NCBI RefSeq assembly: GCF_001941445.1
Contig: NZ_CP009245.1
Coordinates: 2,503,992-2,567,991, forward strand
From: Corynebacterium aquilae DSM 44791
Lineage (GTDB): Bacteria; Actinomycetota; Actinomycetes; Mycobacteriales; Mycobacteriaceae
Reading direction: 5' to 3'
Length of the DNA: 64,000 nucleotides
Below are positions 1-9,191 of the stretch, piece by piece; position 1 is the stretch's first letter, and every line of letters begins with the position of its first letter. The position numbers and the translations under genes are program-made. The notes under the pieces were generated by a model. That model had not been told where the DNA came from. It saw only the letters and a program-made list of their open reading frames with translations, and did not search any database.

Positions 1-8
1 TTTAACAT
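1..8 (-). CDS. Possible 5' end of a divergent gene leaving the window
   Basis: Read on the minus strand, positions 17-1 give a GGAGA Shine-Dalgarno-like block, four bases, then ATG TTA AA. This could be the first codons of a gene transcribed out of the window. In related corynebacteria a carD-type regulator lies near radA, but only two codons are visible here, so the product cannot be identified. Confidence is low because it rests on one short ribosome site. Confidence 0.3.
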
Positions 9-17
9 CTATTCTCC

Positions 18-479
18 AAAAATCTTTCGATCACAGTCCCTGGCATGGACTCTGACCGTAAGCGGCGTGAGCCTCAAAGCGTCTGACCTGCATCATCCGG
101 CCGGGTGAGGCGGTACCTAACCCATTCAGATAACCCTATGGACAGACTGCTCCCAGGTAATCAACACCATCTTTCCAAAAGGTGTCACTTTAAACAACTT
201 TTCTTCACAGTTTTCTCACAGGTAGACCGAGCCCTTAGGTCCCGTCGCCCACCCAAAACATGCCAAAAGCAACACGGCAACTACATGCAGATTTGCTTTC
301 CTTTACCCCCGGGTGACTTCTGACCAGTGGGTTATAGGCAACCCTGCAGGTACTACTGGAAGCAAAGTCGGACATTTAGCGTCGTCTCAGCAAAGAAGCA
401 TTAAATAGTACGCATGTAAAAATTACCCCCGCAGATTTTTTCAGCCAGCCCCAAAAACCCCCAGTTCCCCACCTCTTTC
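18..479. other. Intergenic region upstream of radA, no supported gene
   Basis: About 460 bases without a convincing coding frame; the only open frame (105-323) has no homology I recognise and no ribosome site. The first 160 bases are GC-rich and contain short complementary tracts, and could be a structured leader of the divergent gene. I could not match it to a known riboswitch class. Confidence 0.5.
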
Positions 480-492
480 TATGCTGTAACCC
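480..492 (+). promoter_or_regulatory. -10 element positioned for leaderless radA mRNA
   Basis: TATGCT at 480-485 is followed by exactly seven bases and then the radA ATG at 493. Corynebacterial transcription usually starts 6-7 bases after the -10 hexamer, so the mRNA would begin at the A of the start codon. There is no Shine-Dalgarno sequence before the ATG, which fits a leaderless message. No good -35 hexamer is visible. Confidence 0.45.
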
Positions 493-1887
493 ATGGCCAA
501 AAAGCAACGCAGCGTCCACGTTTGTTCCGACTGCGGATATTCCAGCCCCAAGTGGCTGGGCCGCTGCCCGGAATGCGGTGCCTGGGGCACCCTCAACGAG
601 TCTTTACCCGCTGTGTCCGCAGCAACGGTCACTGGGATCAGCTCCTCCCCCACCGGGCTCACGCCCACCTCACCCGCGACCGCAATCACCAAGATTGATG
701 CCAACGCGGCAGTCAGCTCCCCCACCGGCATTTCTGAATTGGACCGGGTTCTCGGCAACGGCATTGTGCCGGGCAGCGTTGTGCTGCTCGCCGGCGAACC
801 CGGAGTGGGTAAATCCACCCTCCTATTGGAGGTCGCCAGCCGGTGGGCCACCACCGGTCGCACCGCCCTATACATCACAGCCGAAGAATCCGCCGGCCAG
901 GTGCGGCTGCGCGCGGAACGCACCGGCGCGCTTCACGACAGTCTGTTCCTAGCCGCCGAATCAAATCTGGACGTAGTCTTCGGACACGTCGATCAGCTCA
1001 AACCCTCCCTGCTGATCGTGGACTCCGTCCAAACCTTGCAAGCCCCGGGCGTTGAGGGCGTAGCTGGTGGCGTTGCCCAATCTCGTGCCGTCACCGCCGC
1101 GCTGACCTCCTTGGCGAAAACCCGCGGACTACCCATCATCCTGGTCGGCCACGTCACCAAGGACGGCCAGGTGGCCGGCCCCCGCGTCCTTGAACACCTG
1201 GTGGATGTGGTGCTCAACTTCGAAGGCGACCGGCATTCCTCCCTGCGCATGCTGCGCGGCATAAAAAACCGTTTCGGCGCCACCGACGAGGTCGGCTGCT
1301 TCGAGCAGCGCGCCGAAGGCATCGTAGAAATCCCCGACCCCTCCGGACTGTTCCTCTCCCACCGGGACGCCGCCCCCGATGGCACCGCCGTCACCGTCGC
1401 CATGGACGGGGTGCGCCCCATCCTCGCCGAAGTACAAGCACTCCTGGTCGACAGCCCCAGCAAAAACCCCCGGCGCGCCGTGACCGGCTTGGATTCCACC
1501 CGGGTACCGATGGTGTTGGCCGTGTTGTCGGCGCGGGCGGGCTTGGATTCTGCCGCCAAGGAGGTCTACATCGCAACGGTGGGTGGTATGCGGATCGCGG
1601 AGCCGGCGTCTGATTTGGCGGTGGCGTTGGCTACGGCCTCGGCGGCTGCGGCGCGCCCGTTGCCGGAGTCGACGGTGATTATTGGGGAGGTGGGTTTGGC
1701 TGGGGAGATTCGGCGGGTGCCGAATGTGGCGCGCCGGGTGCAGGAGGCGCGGCGTCTTGGTTTTTCTCACGCGATTGTGCCGAAGGGCAGTGAGGTTGCG
1801 GGGGCTCGTGAGGTGGGCACGATTGCGCAGGCCCTGGAGGCTGTGGGTTTGTCGGGTGTTGCCCGGGGTCGTTCCCGCCAGTCCTAG
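493..1887 (+). CDS. radA: DNA repair protein RadA/Sms
   Basis: 464 aa, the normal length for RadA. It is a RecA-like DNA-dependent ATPase that acts on recombination intermediates and stalled forks. The order is a C4 zinc finger (Cys 11, 14, 25, 28), a Walker A GEPGVGKST near residue 101, a Walker B ending LLIVDSVQ, the RadA-specific KNRFG motif near residue 258, and a C-terminal Lon-protease-like domain without protease function. No Shine-Dalgarno is present and the start looks leaderless. Synonymous codon use changes abruptly near position 1500, from mostly C-ending to mostly G/T-ending codons. The gene ends at a shared bidirectional terminator. Confidence 0.97.
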   Translation: MAKKQRSVHVCSDCGYSSPKWLGRCPECGAWGTLNESLPAVSAATVTGISSSPTGLTPTSPATAITKIDANAAVSSPTGISELDRVLGNGIVPGSVVLLAGEPGVGKSTLLLEVASRWATTGRTALYITAEESAGQVRLRAERTGALHDSLFLAAESNLDVVFGHVDQLKPSLLIVDSVQTLQAPGVEGVAGGVAQSRAVTAALTSLAKTRGLPIILVGHVTKDGQVAGPRVLEHLVDVVLNFEGDRHSSLRMLRGIKNRFGATDEVGCFEQRAEGIVEIPDPSGLFLSHRDAAPDGTAVTVAMDGVRPILAEVQALLVDSPSKNPRRAVTGLDSTRVPMVLAVLSARAGLDSAAKEVYIATVGGMRIAEPASDLAVALATASAAAARPLPESTVIIGEVGLAGEIRRVPNVARRVQEARRLGFSHAIVPKGSEVAGAREVGTIAQALEAVGLSGVARGRSRQS

Positions 1888-1916
1888 TGGGCCGGTTGGG
1901 GTTGCGTTGGATGCTT

Positions 1917-1949
1917 AAAGCCCGCACCGTTTTTGCGGTGCGGGCTTTT
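1917..1949. terminator. Bidirectional terminator between radA and the convergent gene
   Basis: A perfect 10-bp stem (1920-1929 with 1936-1945) encloses a six-base loop. It is flanked by AAA on the left and TTTT on the right, so it can serve radA on plus and the minus-strand gene ending at 1963. Confidence 0.9.
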
Positions 1950-1962
1950 GAGTGTGTTGGGG

Positions 1963-2655
1963 TTATTTGAGGTTGAAGGGGTGGGCGTCGGAGTGGTTGT
2001 TTCCGACGAGGGTGTGCAGGTAGTAGGCGCCGGCGGGGACGGGCTGGCGGTCGTTGCACTGTTTGGGTGCGCTGGTGGTGCGCGACCATTTTGCTTCGTA
2101 GTAGGTTTCGCTGCCGGCCGGGTAGACGCGCTTTTTGGTGTCCTCTGGGGGGTTGCAGTCGACGTCGGACCAGATGCGCCGGTTGGTGGTCATGTCGTAG
2201 ACCTCGAAGCGCAGGATGTCTTTGCTGAGGTCGATGTCGCAGTCGGCGCCGGTGGGGTTTTTGACCGTCATGTAGAAGGTGGGCTGCGTTTGCTGATCGT
2301 AGGTGGGGCGATCGGTGTTTGCGGTGACGATGAGGTCGTCGAGGGTGCAGCTGTCTTTGACGGGTTGTTCCGGTTTTTGTTCCTCGCTGGTGGGCGGGGC
2401 ACTGGTGGGGGCGGCGATGGCGGCGTCGGAGGGTTTGGACGGGTCACCGGTGGGGGTGGTGTCGGCGTCCTCCCGGGTGGGGGTGGGGCTGGGCTGCTCG
2501 GTGTTGGCGGCCTGGCCGACGTCTTCCTGGCTGTTGCTGCCGCCGAGTTTGGTCATGGCTATGACAGCCAGCACCACTAGGAGCAGCACGATGATGACTG
2601 CCGCTACGCGGCGTCGGACGTAGTAGACCTCGGGAAGACGCTTTTGACCAGTCAC
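1963..2655 (-). CDS. Membrane-anchored hypothetical protein
   Basis: 230 aa. Residues about 15-34 form one hydrophobic segment (VAAVIIVLLLVVLAVIAM) behind a basic N-terminus, so the protein is probably anchored by an uncleaved signal with the rest outside. A Ser/Thr/Pro/Glu linker (about 40-95) precedes a globular domain with cysteines at the pattern SCTLDD...GADCDIDL...DVDCNPP...PKQCND. That domain looks like a disulfide-bonded beta fold of the actinobacterial secreted-protein type. It sits 11 bases downstream of the carbonic anhydrase gene and may be co-transcribed with it. The family is conserved in corynebacteria; its function is not known to me. Confidence 0.75.
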   Translation of the reverse strand: MTGQKRLPEVYYVRRRVAAVIIVLLLVVLAVIAMTKLGGSNSQEDVGQAANTEQPSPTPTREDADTTPTGDPSKPSDAAIAAPTSAPPTSEEQKPEQPVKDSCTLDDLIVTANTDRPTYDQQTQPTFYMTVKNPTGADCDIDLSKDILRFEVYDMTTNRRIWSDVDCNPPEDTKKRVYPAGSETYYEAKWSRTTSAPKQCNDRQPVPAGAYYLHTLVGNNHSDAHPFNLK

Positions 2656-2666
2656 AGTGTTAAACC

Positions 2667-3278
2667 TTATACGCCGAGCGCTGCGACGGGTTCTGCCATG
2701 CCGTCGGAGAGGCGATAACGTACGCCGACGATGCCGACTTTGCCCTGTTGCAGTTTCGCTTTGATTTCGGGGGATCGTGACAGCACCATATCAACGGTTT
2801 CTGCCACGTGGTAGGCCTCGAATTCGGCGGTGGTGGTGCAGCCGGCGGCCCGGGCTTCCAGGATGGAGGGGCTGACTTTTTCGATGAGGACGCGCTGGAA
2901 TCCGCCGGGGATTTCGTGTCCGTCGAGGGCTGCTTGGGTGGCGGCGACCGCACCGCAGGATTCGTGGCCCATGACCACGATGAGGGGCACGTGGAGGGAT
3001 TCGACGGCGTATTCGAGAGAACCCAGAACTGCGAGGTCGGTGATTTCGCCCGCGGTGCGGATGACGAAGACGTCTCCCAGGCCCTGGTCGAAGATCATCT
3101 CGACCGGGACACGCGAGTCGGAGCATGCGAGAACAGCGGCGATGGGGTCTTGCCCCTGCGTCAGCTGTGAGCGGCGACCCTGGTCTTGGTTGGGTCGTTC
3201 TTCATTGAAGTGCATGAAGCGCTCGTTGCCTTCGCGCAGTGCCTGCCACACGGCGGTGGGGGTTCTTTCAATAGCCAT
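2667..3278 (-). CDS. Beta-class carbonic anhydrase
   Basis: 203 aa from the ATG at 3278 (MAIERTP); an in-frame GTG at 3296 would add six residues. It interconverts CO2 and bicarbonate, feeding carboxylases in the cytoplasm. Zinc-site motifs of the beta class are present: ACSDSR (Cys and the Asp/Arg dyad) and GHESCGA (His and Cys). No Shine-Dalgarno precedes either start. A CACAAT hexamer lies six bases before the ATG, so a leaderless message is possible. The gene is divergent from mutY, with about 180 bases between them. Confidence 0.95.
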   Translation of the reverse strand: MAIERTPTAVWQALREGNERFMHFNEERPNQDQGRRSQLTQGQDPIAAVLACSDSRVPVEMIFDQGLGDVFVIRTAGEITDLAVLGSLEYAVESLHVPLIVVMGHESCGAVAATQAALDGHEIPGGFQRVLIEKVSPSILEARAAGCTTTAEFEAYHVAETVDMVLSRSPEIKAKLQQGKVGIVGVRYRLSDGMAEPVAALGV

Positions 3279-3460
3279 GTTCTTATTGTGCACCACGACA
3301 CGGTGTGCTTCAGCCCGTCACACACCCCCATTGCGCGGGGCTTCACCCCCGCTAAAACACCCCGGGGGCGCAGGCGCCCTAGCGCGCGTTCGACGCACGC
3401 GCCCGCCCCGGCCGGGGCGGGCTGGCTTGGCGCCACAATGCACAACTACAGTGTGTGCTC

Positions 3461-4378
3461 ATGTCCTCCCCCTTAACGCGCGCGCAGCTTGATGATCTCC
3501 GCTCGGCTCTGGTGGAGTGGTTCGACGCCAACAGCCGCGATCTTCCCTGGCGTGCGCCCGGCACGAGCGCCTACGGGGTCCTGGTCTCTGAGGTGATGAG
3601 CCAACAAACCCCAGTGTCGCGGGTGGCACCACGCTGGGTGGAGTGGATGCAGACGTGGCCCACCCCAAAAGATTTGGCGCAGGCCCCTACCGCTTTAGTG
3701 CTGCGGGCGTGGGGCACGCTGGGATACCCGCGCCGCGCCCTGCGCTTACAGGAATGCGCCCAGGAGATTTGCCAAAGCTACGGCGGGGTAGTGCCGGACG
3801 ATGTTGAAACCCTTAAGAAGCTGCCCGGGATCGGGGACTACACGGCCGCCGCGATTGCGAGTTTCCACTACGGGCAAGCCGTGGTGGCGATCGATACCAA
3901 CGTGCGCCGGGTGGCGCACCGGGCATTAGGCGGGCGGCTTATATGCCCCCGCCCAGCCGCCGCGGACCGACAACTAGTCGAACAGTTCATGCCCGCACCC
4001 GGCGACCCGTTGGGGCCGCGGCTGCCAGTGGCGTTAATGGAGTTAGGCGCGCTGGTGTGCGTAGCCCGCACCCCCAAATGTCAGCAGTGCCCAATCACCC
4101 AATGGTGTGCGTGGCAGCGGCAAGGATGCCCACCACCCCAGCCGGAGGAAATAGCCGACGCAAAGCGCCGGGTACAAAAGTTCGCCGGCACCGACCGGCA
4201 ATGCCGGGGTCGCATCATGGCCGCCCTGCGGGAGCACCCCACCGGCTGGCGCCTAGCGGATGTGGCGTGGCCCAATGAGCAACAAAAACTCCAATGCGCA
4301 GCCAGTTTGCTCAGCGACGGCCTAGCCGAACAAGTAGATGGATTGTGGTTTTTGGCCGGGGAAGCCCCCACCGACTAA
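3461..4378 (+). CDS. mutY: A/G-specific adenine glycosylase MutY
   Basis: 305 aa. It removes adenine mispaired with 8-oxoguanine in base-excision repair. Catalytic Glu44 lies in the SEVMSQQT stretch. The helix-hairpin-helix LPGIGDYTAAAI is followed by the catalytic Asp in AIDTNVRR. A C-x6-C-x2-C-x5-C set (CVARTPKCQQCPITQWC) binds the 4Fe-4S cluster. The C-terminal part is short compared with enterobacterial MutY, as is common in actinobacteria. A TACAGT hexamer ends eight bases before the ATG and there is no Shine-Dalgarno, so the message may be leaderless or nearly so. An in-frame GTG at 3455 is an alternative start. Confidence 0.95.
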   Translation: MSSPLTRAQLDDLRSALVEWFDANSRDLPWRAPGTSAYGVLVSEVMSQQTPVSRVAPRWVEWMQTWPTPKDLAQAPTALVLRAWGTLGYPRRALRLQECAQEICQSYGGVVPDDVETLKKLPGIGDYTAAAIASFHYGQAVVAIDTNVRRVAHRALGGRLICPRPAAADRQLVEQFMPAPGDPLGPRLPVALMELGALVCVARTPKCQQCPITQWCAWQRQGCPPPQPEEIADAKRRVQKFAGTDRQCRGRIMAALREHPTGWRLADVAWPNEQQKLQCAASLLSDGLAEQVDGLWFLAGEAPTD

Positions 4379-4381
4379 ACA

Positions 4382-5668
4382 TCAACGGCCGAGTTGGGCT
4401 TCACCGTCAAGGGGACGGTTGAAATCAATCAGCCGGCCCAGTGCCCAGTCTTTGTCGGTGAGCATGCGCGCCACCGCCAGCCCGGCGGAAATATAAACCA
4501 CGATCAGCGCCGCGGTGGTGGCGCTAGCCAGGGCGGTATCAATGTCGTGATTATTCAGCGCATAGGTGGCCTGATACATGGCCGCGCCGGGCACCATGAT
4601 CACGGCCGCCGGGACGGTCATGGTGATGCGGGGCAGTCGGGCGGGGCGGGCGATCAGGGCTGCCATAAGCCCGATGAGGACGCCGGAAAGAAACGCCGCA
4701 AGCTGGGGTGGAGCGTCATAGTTGGCGATGGCGATGATGCGCACCATGTTGGCGGCCCCGCCGACAAGCGAAGCAATCAGGATCATGCGGCGCGAGGAGT
4801 TGAACAGCACCGCGAATCCGGCGATGCCGACCAGGCTGGCCAGCAGCAGCACCGGCCAGGGTAGTTCTTCGTGCACCTCCGGCAGCGGGGGCATGCCGGT
4901 GATCATGCCGAACACGCTCACTGACAGGGTGGCGGCGGTCATGATGACCAGTGCGTAGGCCAGGCGGGACAGCCCGGCGGTGATATCGAAGCGGATAAGG
5001 TCAAGCAGCGCGCTAAACAGGGGGAAGCCGGGGATAACGAACAACACCGCGGCAACGTATCCGGAGGCTAACTCCACTACCCCGCTCATCAGGTAATACA
5101 CCGCACAGGCCACCAGTGCGCTCAAAGCGACGACGCCGGGGGTGTTGAAGTGGCGGCGGGCGAGAAAACCGCGGGTGGCTTGCCCACACACGGCGGCCAG
5201 GAAGATACCGGCGGATTCTTTGGGCGGGTAGTGGTTGAGCAGCGCGAAGGCCGCGCAGGCCACCCCGGCGGCGAAAGCCACCAGCCAGGGCGACCACCGC
5301 CGGGTGACGTTGTGTTCGATCTCGTCGAGACGGGCGTTGAGTTCTGCCGCGCTGATACGGCGGTGGAGGTGGTGGGCGAGGTCCTCGATTGCTTCGATGC
5401 GGGAGGCGTCCACGGTGGGGTCGTGTTGGTTGGCGACCACGGTGCGAAACTCTTTGCCGCGGTGGAAAGTGCAGGTGATGGTGTTGACGCTGACGACGAT
5501 GTCCAGCCGGGTAAACCCGAGGGCACGGGCGGCGCGTTTCATGGCGCGCATTACCCGGTACCCGGAGGTGCCTGCCCCCATCAGCAGCAGCCCGAGGCGT
5601 AAAACTGCGTCCGCTTCAACGCCCATTTCGAATTGGGCGTGAAAGTCGCTCTCATCTGTGTCGCGCAT
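4382..5668 (-). CDS. ThrE-like threonine/serine exporter family protein
   Basis: 428 aa. The N-terminal soluble half (about 1-135) contains the family stretch GAGTSGYRVMRAMKRAARALGF. About ten hydrophobic segments follow, in the two-domain arrangement (DUF1212 plus DUF3815) typical of the ThrE family. C. glutamicum ThrE exports threonine and serine using the proton gradient; substrate here is inferred from family only, and this may be a paralogue of the true ThrE. It converges on mutY with three bases between the stop codons and no terminator between them. Confidence 0.8.
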   Translation of the reverse strand: MRDTDESDFHAQFEMGVEADAVLRLGLLLMGAGTSGYRVMRAMKRAARALGFTRLDIVVSVNTITCTFHRGKEFRTVVANQHDPTVDASRIEAIEDLAHHLHRRISAAELNARLDEIEHNVTRRWSPWLVAFAAGVACAAFALLNHYPPKESAGIFLAAVCGQATRGFLARRHFNTPGVVALSALVACAVYYLMSGVVELASGYVAAVLFVIPGFPLFSALLDLIRFDITAGLSRLAYALVIMTAATLSVSVFGMITGMPPLPEVHEELPWPVLLLASLVGIAGFAVLFNSSRRMILIASLVGGAANMVRIIAIANYDAPPQLAAFLSGVLIGLMAALIARPARLPRITMTVPAAVIMVPGAAMYQATYALNNHDIDTALASATTAALIVVYISAGLAVARMLTDKDWALGRLIDFNRPLDGEAQLGR

Positions 5669-5837
5669 GCAACAACCACGTACCTTGTCTGGTCAACTTT
5701 TGCTTCCTGGCCGATTCGGGCGTGCACGTGGGGCGGCATCAAGTCGTGGCGCGAATCGCGGTGCCGTGTGGCACCCTGTTAAAACTTCTAGCACCGTCGC
5801 CCGCCTGGCGCCACATGGCGCCGCTGTAAAGACGACG

Positions 5838-5878
5838 AAACCCCATACGCCCGGAAACTGTGGGCGCATGGGGTTTTT
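5838..5878. terminator. Terminator hairpin between the small DUF4236-like gene and the exporter
   Basis: AAACCCCAT..CGCCC (5838-5852) pairs with GGGCG..ATGGGGTTT (5862-5876), followed by T residues. It lies downstream of the minus-strand gene ending at 5918 and upstream of the exporter start at 5668. Confidence 0.65.
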
Positions 5879-5917
5879 CAAGTCGATATCACGAAGATGG
5901 CGTTGGCTGTTGGCGAC

Positions 5918-6112
5918 CTAACGCCAGCGGCCGCGGAACGTGAAGCCGCCAGGCAGCTTCACCCACATGCCTCCCCGGCTGTTGAAGGTGACCGGGCCAA
6001 CCTTGGTGGAGCCAGATACCCCGGACCCGGATACGTTGATCCAGGAGTTCTTGCCGAACTTCTTGCGTTTGCGGTAGTTCAGGCCGGAGGGAAACAGTGA
6101 GTTGCGTGCCAT
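5918..6112 (-). CDS. Small DUF4236-like protein
   Basis: 64 aa, very basic and Gly/Ser-rich. The pattern YRKRKKFGKNSWINVSGSGVSGS with later KVGPVTFNSRG resembles the short DUF4236 family (R-K-x-F-x-L-G..N-V-S-x-S-G-x-S). It begins six bases after the clpC stop codon; a purine-rich AAGGAAGAG at the end of clpC can act as its ribosome site, so it is probably translated from the clpC transcript. Function unknown. Confidence 0.7.
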   Translation of the reverse strand: MARNSLFPSGLNYRKRKKFGKNSWINVSGSGVSGSTKVGPVTFNSRGGMWVKLPGGFTFRGRWR

Positions 6113-6118
6113 GACTTT

Positions 6119-8800
6119 TTACTCTTCCTTATCGTTGTCGTCGGAAGTATCGGCGGCGTCATCGGCGGCCTCGTCGGAAGCGGCGATGGCGTTGTCGATT
6201 TCGAGTTCCTCGGCGGTTGCGGTCTCCGGGACCTCACCCTCGGCGGCGTCGGCGACGTCGCGGATGGCTTCAGCGGCCTCGTGGCTCAAGTCGGAGATCT
6301 CGGGAAGCGGCTTGGGCTTCGGGGTGAAGGTGTAGCCAGCCTCGTCCTCCGGGTCGACGTCGACGACGACGATCTCGCCGGCACCGATTTCGCCGAACAG
6401 AATCTTCTCACTCATCGTATCTTCGATGTCGCGCTGAATGGTGCGGCGCAGCGGGCGGGCACCCAACACCGGATCGAAACCACGCTTGGCGAGACGCTTC
6501 TTGGCGGCCTCGGTGACCTCCAGGCCCATGTCCTTGGCGCGCAGCGCCTTCTCCAGGCGGCCCAGCAGCAGGTCGACCATCTCGACGATCTGATCCTGGG
6601 TGAGCTGGTGGAAGACCACCACGTCATCGATACGGTTGAGGAACTCAGGCCGGAAGTGCTTCTTCAGCTCATCGTTGACCTTGTTCTTCATCCGCTCGTA
6701 GCGGCCCTTTTCGTCGCTTTCACCCGTGGAGGAAAAGCCCATGCCGACAGCCTTGGAGATGTCCTGGGTACCCAGGTTGGAGGTGAAGATCATGACGGTG
6801 TTCTTGAAGTCCACCACGCGACCCTGGCCGTCGGTGAGGCGGCCTTCCTCCAGCACCTGCAGCAAGGTGTTGTAAATCTCCTTGTGGGCCTTTTCGATCT
6901 CGTCGAACAGGATCACACTAAACGGCTTACGGCGCACCTTCTCGGTAAGCTGGCCGCCCTCCTCGTAGCCGACGTATCCGGGAGGCGCACCGAACAGGCG
7001 GGACGCGGTGAACTTATCGTGGAACTCGCCCATGTCGATCTGGATCAGGGCGTCTTCCTCACCGAAGAGGAACTCAGCCAAAGCCTTCGACAGCTCGGTC
7101 TTACCGACACCGGAGGGACCGGCGAAGATGAAGGAACCGGAAGGACGCTTCGGATCCTTCAGACCAGCACGGGTACGACGGATCGCACGCGAGACCGCCT
7201 TGACCGCATCGTCCTGGCCGATAATCCGCTTGTGCAGCTCGTCTTCCATGTGCAGCAGGCGGGAGGACTCTTCCTCGGTGAGCTTGAACACCGGGATACC
7301 AGTCCACGCGCCCAGCACCTCAGCGATCTGCTCCTCGCCGACCTCAACGATGTCCTCGAGCTCACCATTACGCCAGGCTTCCTCGCGCTGCTTACGCTTC
7401 TCCCCCAGGGTGCGCTCCTGATCGCGCAGGGAGGCAGCCAGCTCGAAGTCCTGCGCATCAATGGCGGCTTCCTTCTGGCGGCGCACATCAGCCAACTCCT
7501 CATCGACCTCACGCACGGATGCGGGGGCGGTCAGGCGCTTGATGCGCATACGCGCACCAGCCTCATCAATGAGGTCAACAGCCTTATCCGGCAGGAAACG
7601 ATCATTGATGTAGCGATCCGACAGGTTCGCGGCCGCAGCCAACGCACCATCGGTAATGGAGACACGGTGGTGCGCCTCGTAACGGTCACGCAGACCCTTC
7701 AAAATCTCGATAGTGAGATCCACGGAAGGCTCCGGCACGGTCACCGGCTGGAAACGACGCTCCAGGGCGGCGTCCTTCTCAATGTGCTTGCGGTACTCAT
7801 CCAACGTGGTCGCACCGATGGTCTGCAGCTCACCACGGGCAAGCTTCGGCTTCAGCAAAGAAGCAGCATCAATAGCGCCCTCGGCGGCACCCGCACCCAC
7901 CAAGGTGTGGATCTCATCGATAAACAGGATGATGTCGCCGCGCTGGTTAATCTCCTTAAGCACCTTCTTCAGGCGCTCCTCGAAATCACCGCGGTAACGG
8001 GAACCGGCAACCAAAGAACCCAGGTCCAGCGAGTACAGCTGCTTATCCTTCAGGGTTTCCGGCACCTTGCCGTTAACGATGTCCAGGGCCAAGCCCTCCA
8101 CCACGGCGGTCTTACCCACACCGGGCTCACCGATGAGCACCGGATTGTTCTTGGTGCGGCGGGACAGCACCTGCATCAGGCGCTCAATTTCCTTCTCGCG
8201 GCCAACAACCGGATCCAGCTTGCCGTCCTTGGCAGCCTGGGTCAGGTTACGACCAAACTGGTCCAACACCAGCGAGTTCGAGCGCTCACCAACGGAAGAC
8301 TGCCCGCCACTGCGGGAGCTTGCGCCAACAGTATCGTTGCGCTCCGGCTCGCCCTCGTTGCCTTCGTAACCGCTCAGCAGCTCAACCACCTGCGCGCGCA
8401 CGCGCTTCAAGTCAGCACCCAGCTTCACCAGCACCTGAGCGGCCACGCCTTCGCCCTCACGGATCAGGCCCAGCAGCAAAAACTCAGTACCGATGTACTT
8501 GTGGCCCATTTGCAGGCCCTCGCGCAGGGAAAGCTCCAGCACCTTCTTGGCGCGGGGAGTGAAAGGAATGTGGCCCTGCGGCGGAGTGGAGCCGTGGCCA
8601 ATGATCTCTTCCACTTCCTGGCGGACAGCCACCAGAGAAATACCCATCGACTCGAGGGCCTTGGCAGCTACGCCCTCGCCCTCGGCGATAAGACCCAGCA
8701 AGATGTGCTCGGTACCGATGTAATTGTGGTTGAGGTTTCTAGCCTCTTCCTGCGCCAACACGATGACGCGGCGCGCCCGGTCGGTAAACCGTTCAAACAT
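6119..8800 (-). CDS. clpC: ATP-dependent Clp protease ATPase subunit ClpC
   Basis: 893 aa from ATG 8800; a TTG at 8809 would sit almost on top of the AGGGG ribosome site, so ATG is preferred. It is a hexameric AAA+ unfoldase that feeds ClpP1P2 and acts as chaperone and protein quality-control machine. The order is two N-terminal Clp_N repeats (starting [16 protein letters not shown]), NBD1 with GEPGVGKT, a UVR coiled-coil motif in the M domain, NBD2 with GPSGVGKT, and the Clp C-terminal domain. The acidic tail after about residue 830 is low-complexity. Regulation by ClgR is known in C. glutamicum; a possible partial site lies upstream. Confidence 0.98.
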   Translation of the reverse strand: MFERFTDRARRVIVLAQEEARNLNHNYIGTEHILLGLIAEGEGVAAKALESMGISLVAVRQEVEEIIGHGSTPPQGHIPFTPRAKKVLELSLREGLQMGHKYIGTEFLLLGLIREGEGVAAQVLVKLGADLKRVRAQVVELLSGYEGNEGEPERNDTVGASSRSGGQSSVGERSNSLVLDQFGRNLTQAAKDGKLDPVVGREKEIERLMQVLSRRTKNNPVLIGEPGVGKTAVVEGLALDIVNGKVPETLKDKQLYSLDLGSLVAGSRYRGDFEERLKKVLKEINQRGDIILFIDEIHTLVGAGAAEGAIDAASLLKPKLARGELQTIGATTLDEYRKHIEKDAALERRFQPVTVPEPSVDLTIEILKGLRDRYEAHHRVSITDGALAAAANLSDRYINDRFLPDKAVDLIDEAGARMRIKRLTAPASVREVDEELADVRRQKEAAIDAQDFELAASLRDQERTLGEKRKQREEAWRNGELEDIVEVGEEQIAEVLGAWTGIPVFKLTEEESSRLLHMEDELHKRIIGQDDAVKAVSRAIRRTRAGLKDPKRPSGSFIFAGPSGVGKTELSKALAEFLFGEEDALIQIDMGEFHDKFTASRLFGAPPGYVGYEEGGQLTEKVRRKPFSVILFDEIEKAHKEIYNTLLQVLEEGRLTDGQGRVVDFKNTVMIFTSNLGTQDISKAVGMGFSSTGESDEKGRYERMKNKVNDELKKHFRPEFLNRIDDVVVFHQLTQDQIVEMVDLLLGRLEKALRAKDMGLEVTEAAKKRLAKRGFDPVLGARPLRRTIQRDIEDTMSEKILFGEIGAGEIVVVDVDPEDEAGYTFTPKPKPLPEISDLSHEAAEAIRDVADAAEGEVPETATAEELEIDNAIAASDEAADDAADTSDDNDKEE

Positions 8801-8866
8801 GGCGTTCAAACCCCTTCGCTAAACAAGATTCACTAATCCTCTAGTTTTCTAATGCCTTCACCCTAA

Positions 8867-8877
8867 CGCGCCCAGCG
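8867..8877 (-). promoter_or_regulatory. Possible ClgR operator upstream of clpC
   Basis: CGCTGGGCGCG on the minus strand matches the outer arms of the remembered ClgR consensus CGCYNANRGCG but misses two central positions. It lies about 70 bases before the clpC ATG, where an activator site would be expected. Weak, and partly supported by known regulation of clpC in relatives. Confidence 0.28.
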
Positions 8878-8879
8878 CC

Positions 8880-9118
8880 CAGATATTGCACCTCTTAGGC
8901 CCCAAATCCCCCCCTCCCACTTCCCACACCACCAACCTCAACACTAAATACACTGGTCAGAGGCAATAAATCCAAATGTAAAGCCCCTGTACGCCGGTAG
9001 CGAACATGAGCTACTCCGCGACTAAAATCCTCACGGTTTCTTTGCCCGGGTAAGCATAGAAATCCTTCACACCGAATCGCTTCTGGGGTAAACCCCAAGT
9101 TGTAAACAACACGGAAAA
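8880..9118. other. Intergenic region upstream of clpC, no supported gene
   Basis: Lower-GC stretch between the clpC promoter region and the terminator of the next gene. The open frame 8895-9134 has no recognisable family and ends inside the terminator hairpin, so I do not call it. Confidence 0.6.
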
Positions 9119-9146
9119 GGGCGACACCACACAAATGGTGTCGCCC
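9119..9146 (-). terminator. Terminator of the 803-aa secreted-protein gene
   Basis: A perfect 11-bp stem (9119-9129 with 9136-9146) and six-base loop; on the minus strand it is followed by a CTTTT tract. It sits about 45 bases after the stop codon at 9192. Confidence 0.88.
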
Positions 9147-9191
9147 TGCGACCAGTGGGGCTCACCTAAACGAAGGTCACGACAGCCCTAG

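Noticed and set aside
105..323. 72-aa open frame
   Set aside because: No ribosome site, no family, composition like non-coding sequence.
18..479. Possible ydaO-type or other riboswitch upstream of radA or the divergent gene
   Set aside because: Scattered short matches only; I could not lay out the conserved core of any riboswitch class on either strand.
6281..8836. 851-aa open frame antisense to clpC
   Set aside because: It is the mirror frame of a well-conserved gene; the sequence shows the Leu/Gln/His bias of an antisense shadow.
8895..9134. 79-aa open frame before clpC
   Set aside because: Runs into the terminator hairpin of the neighbouring gene and has no recognisable features.
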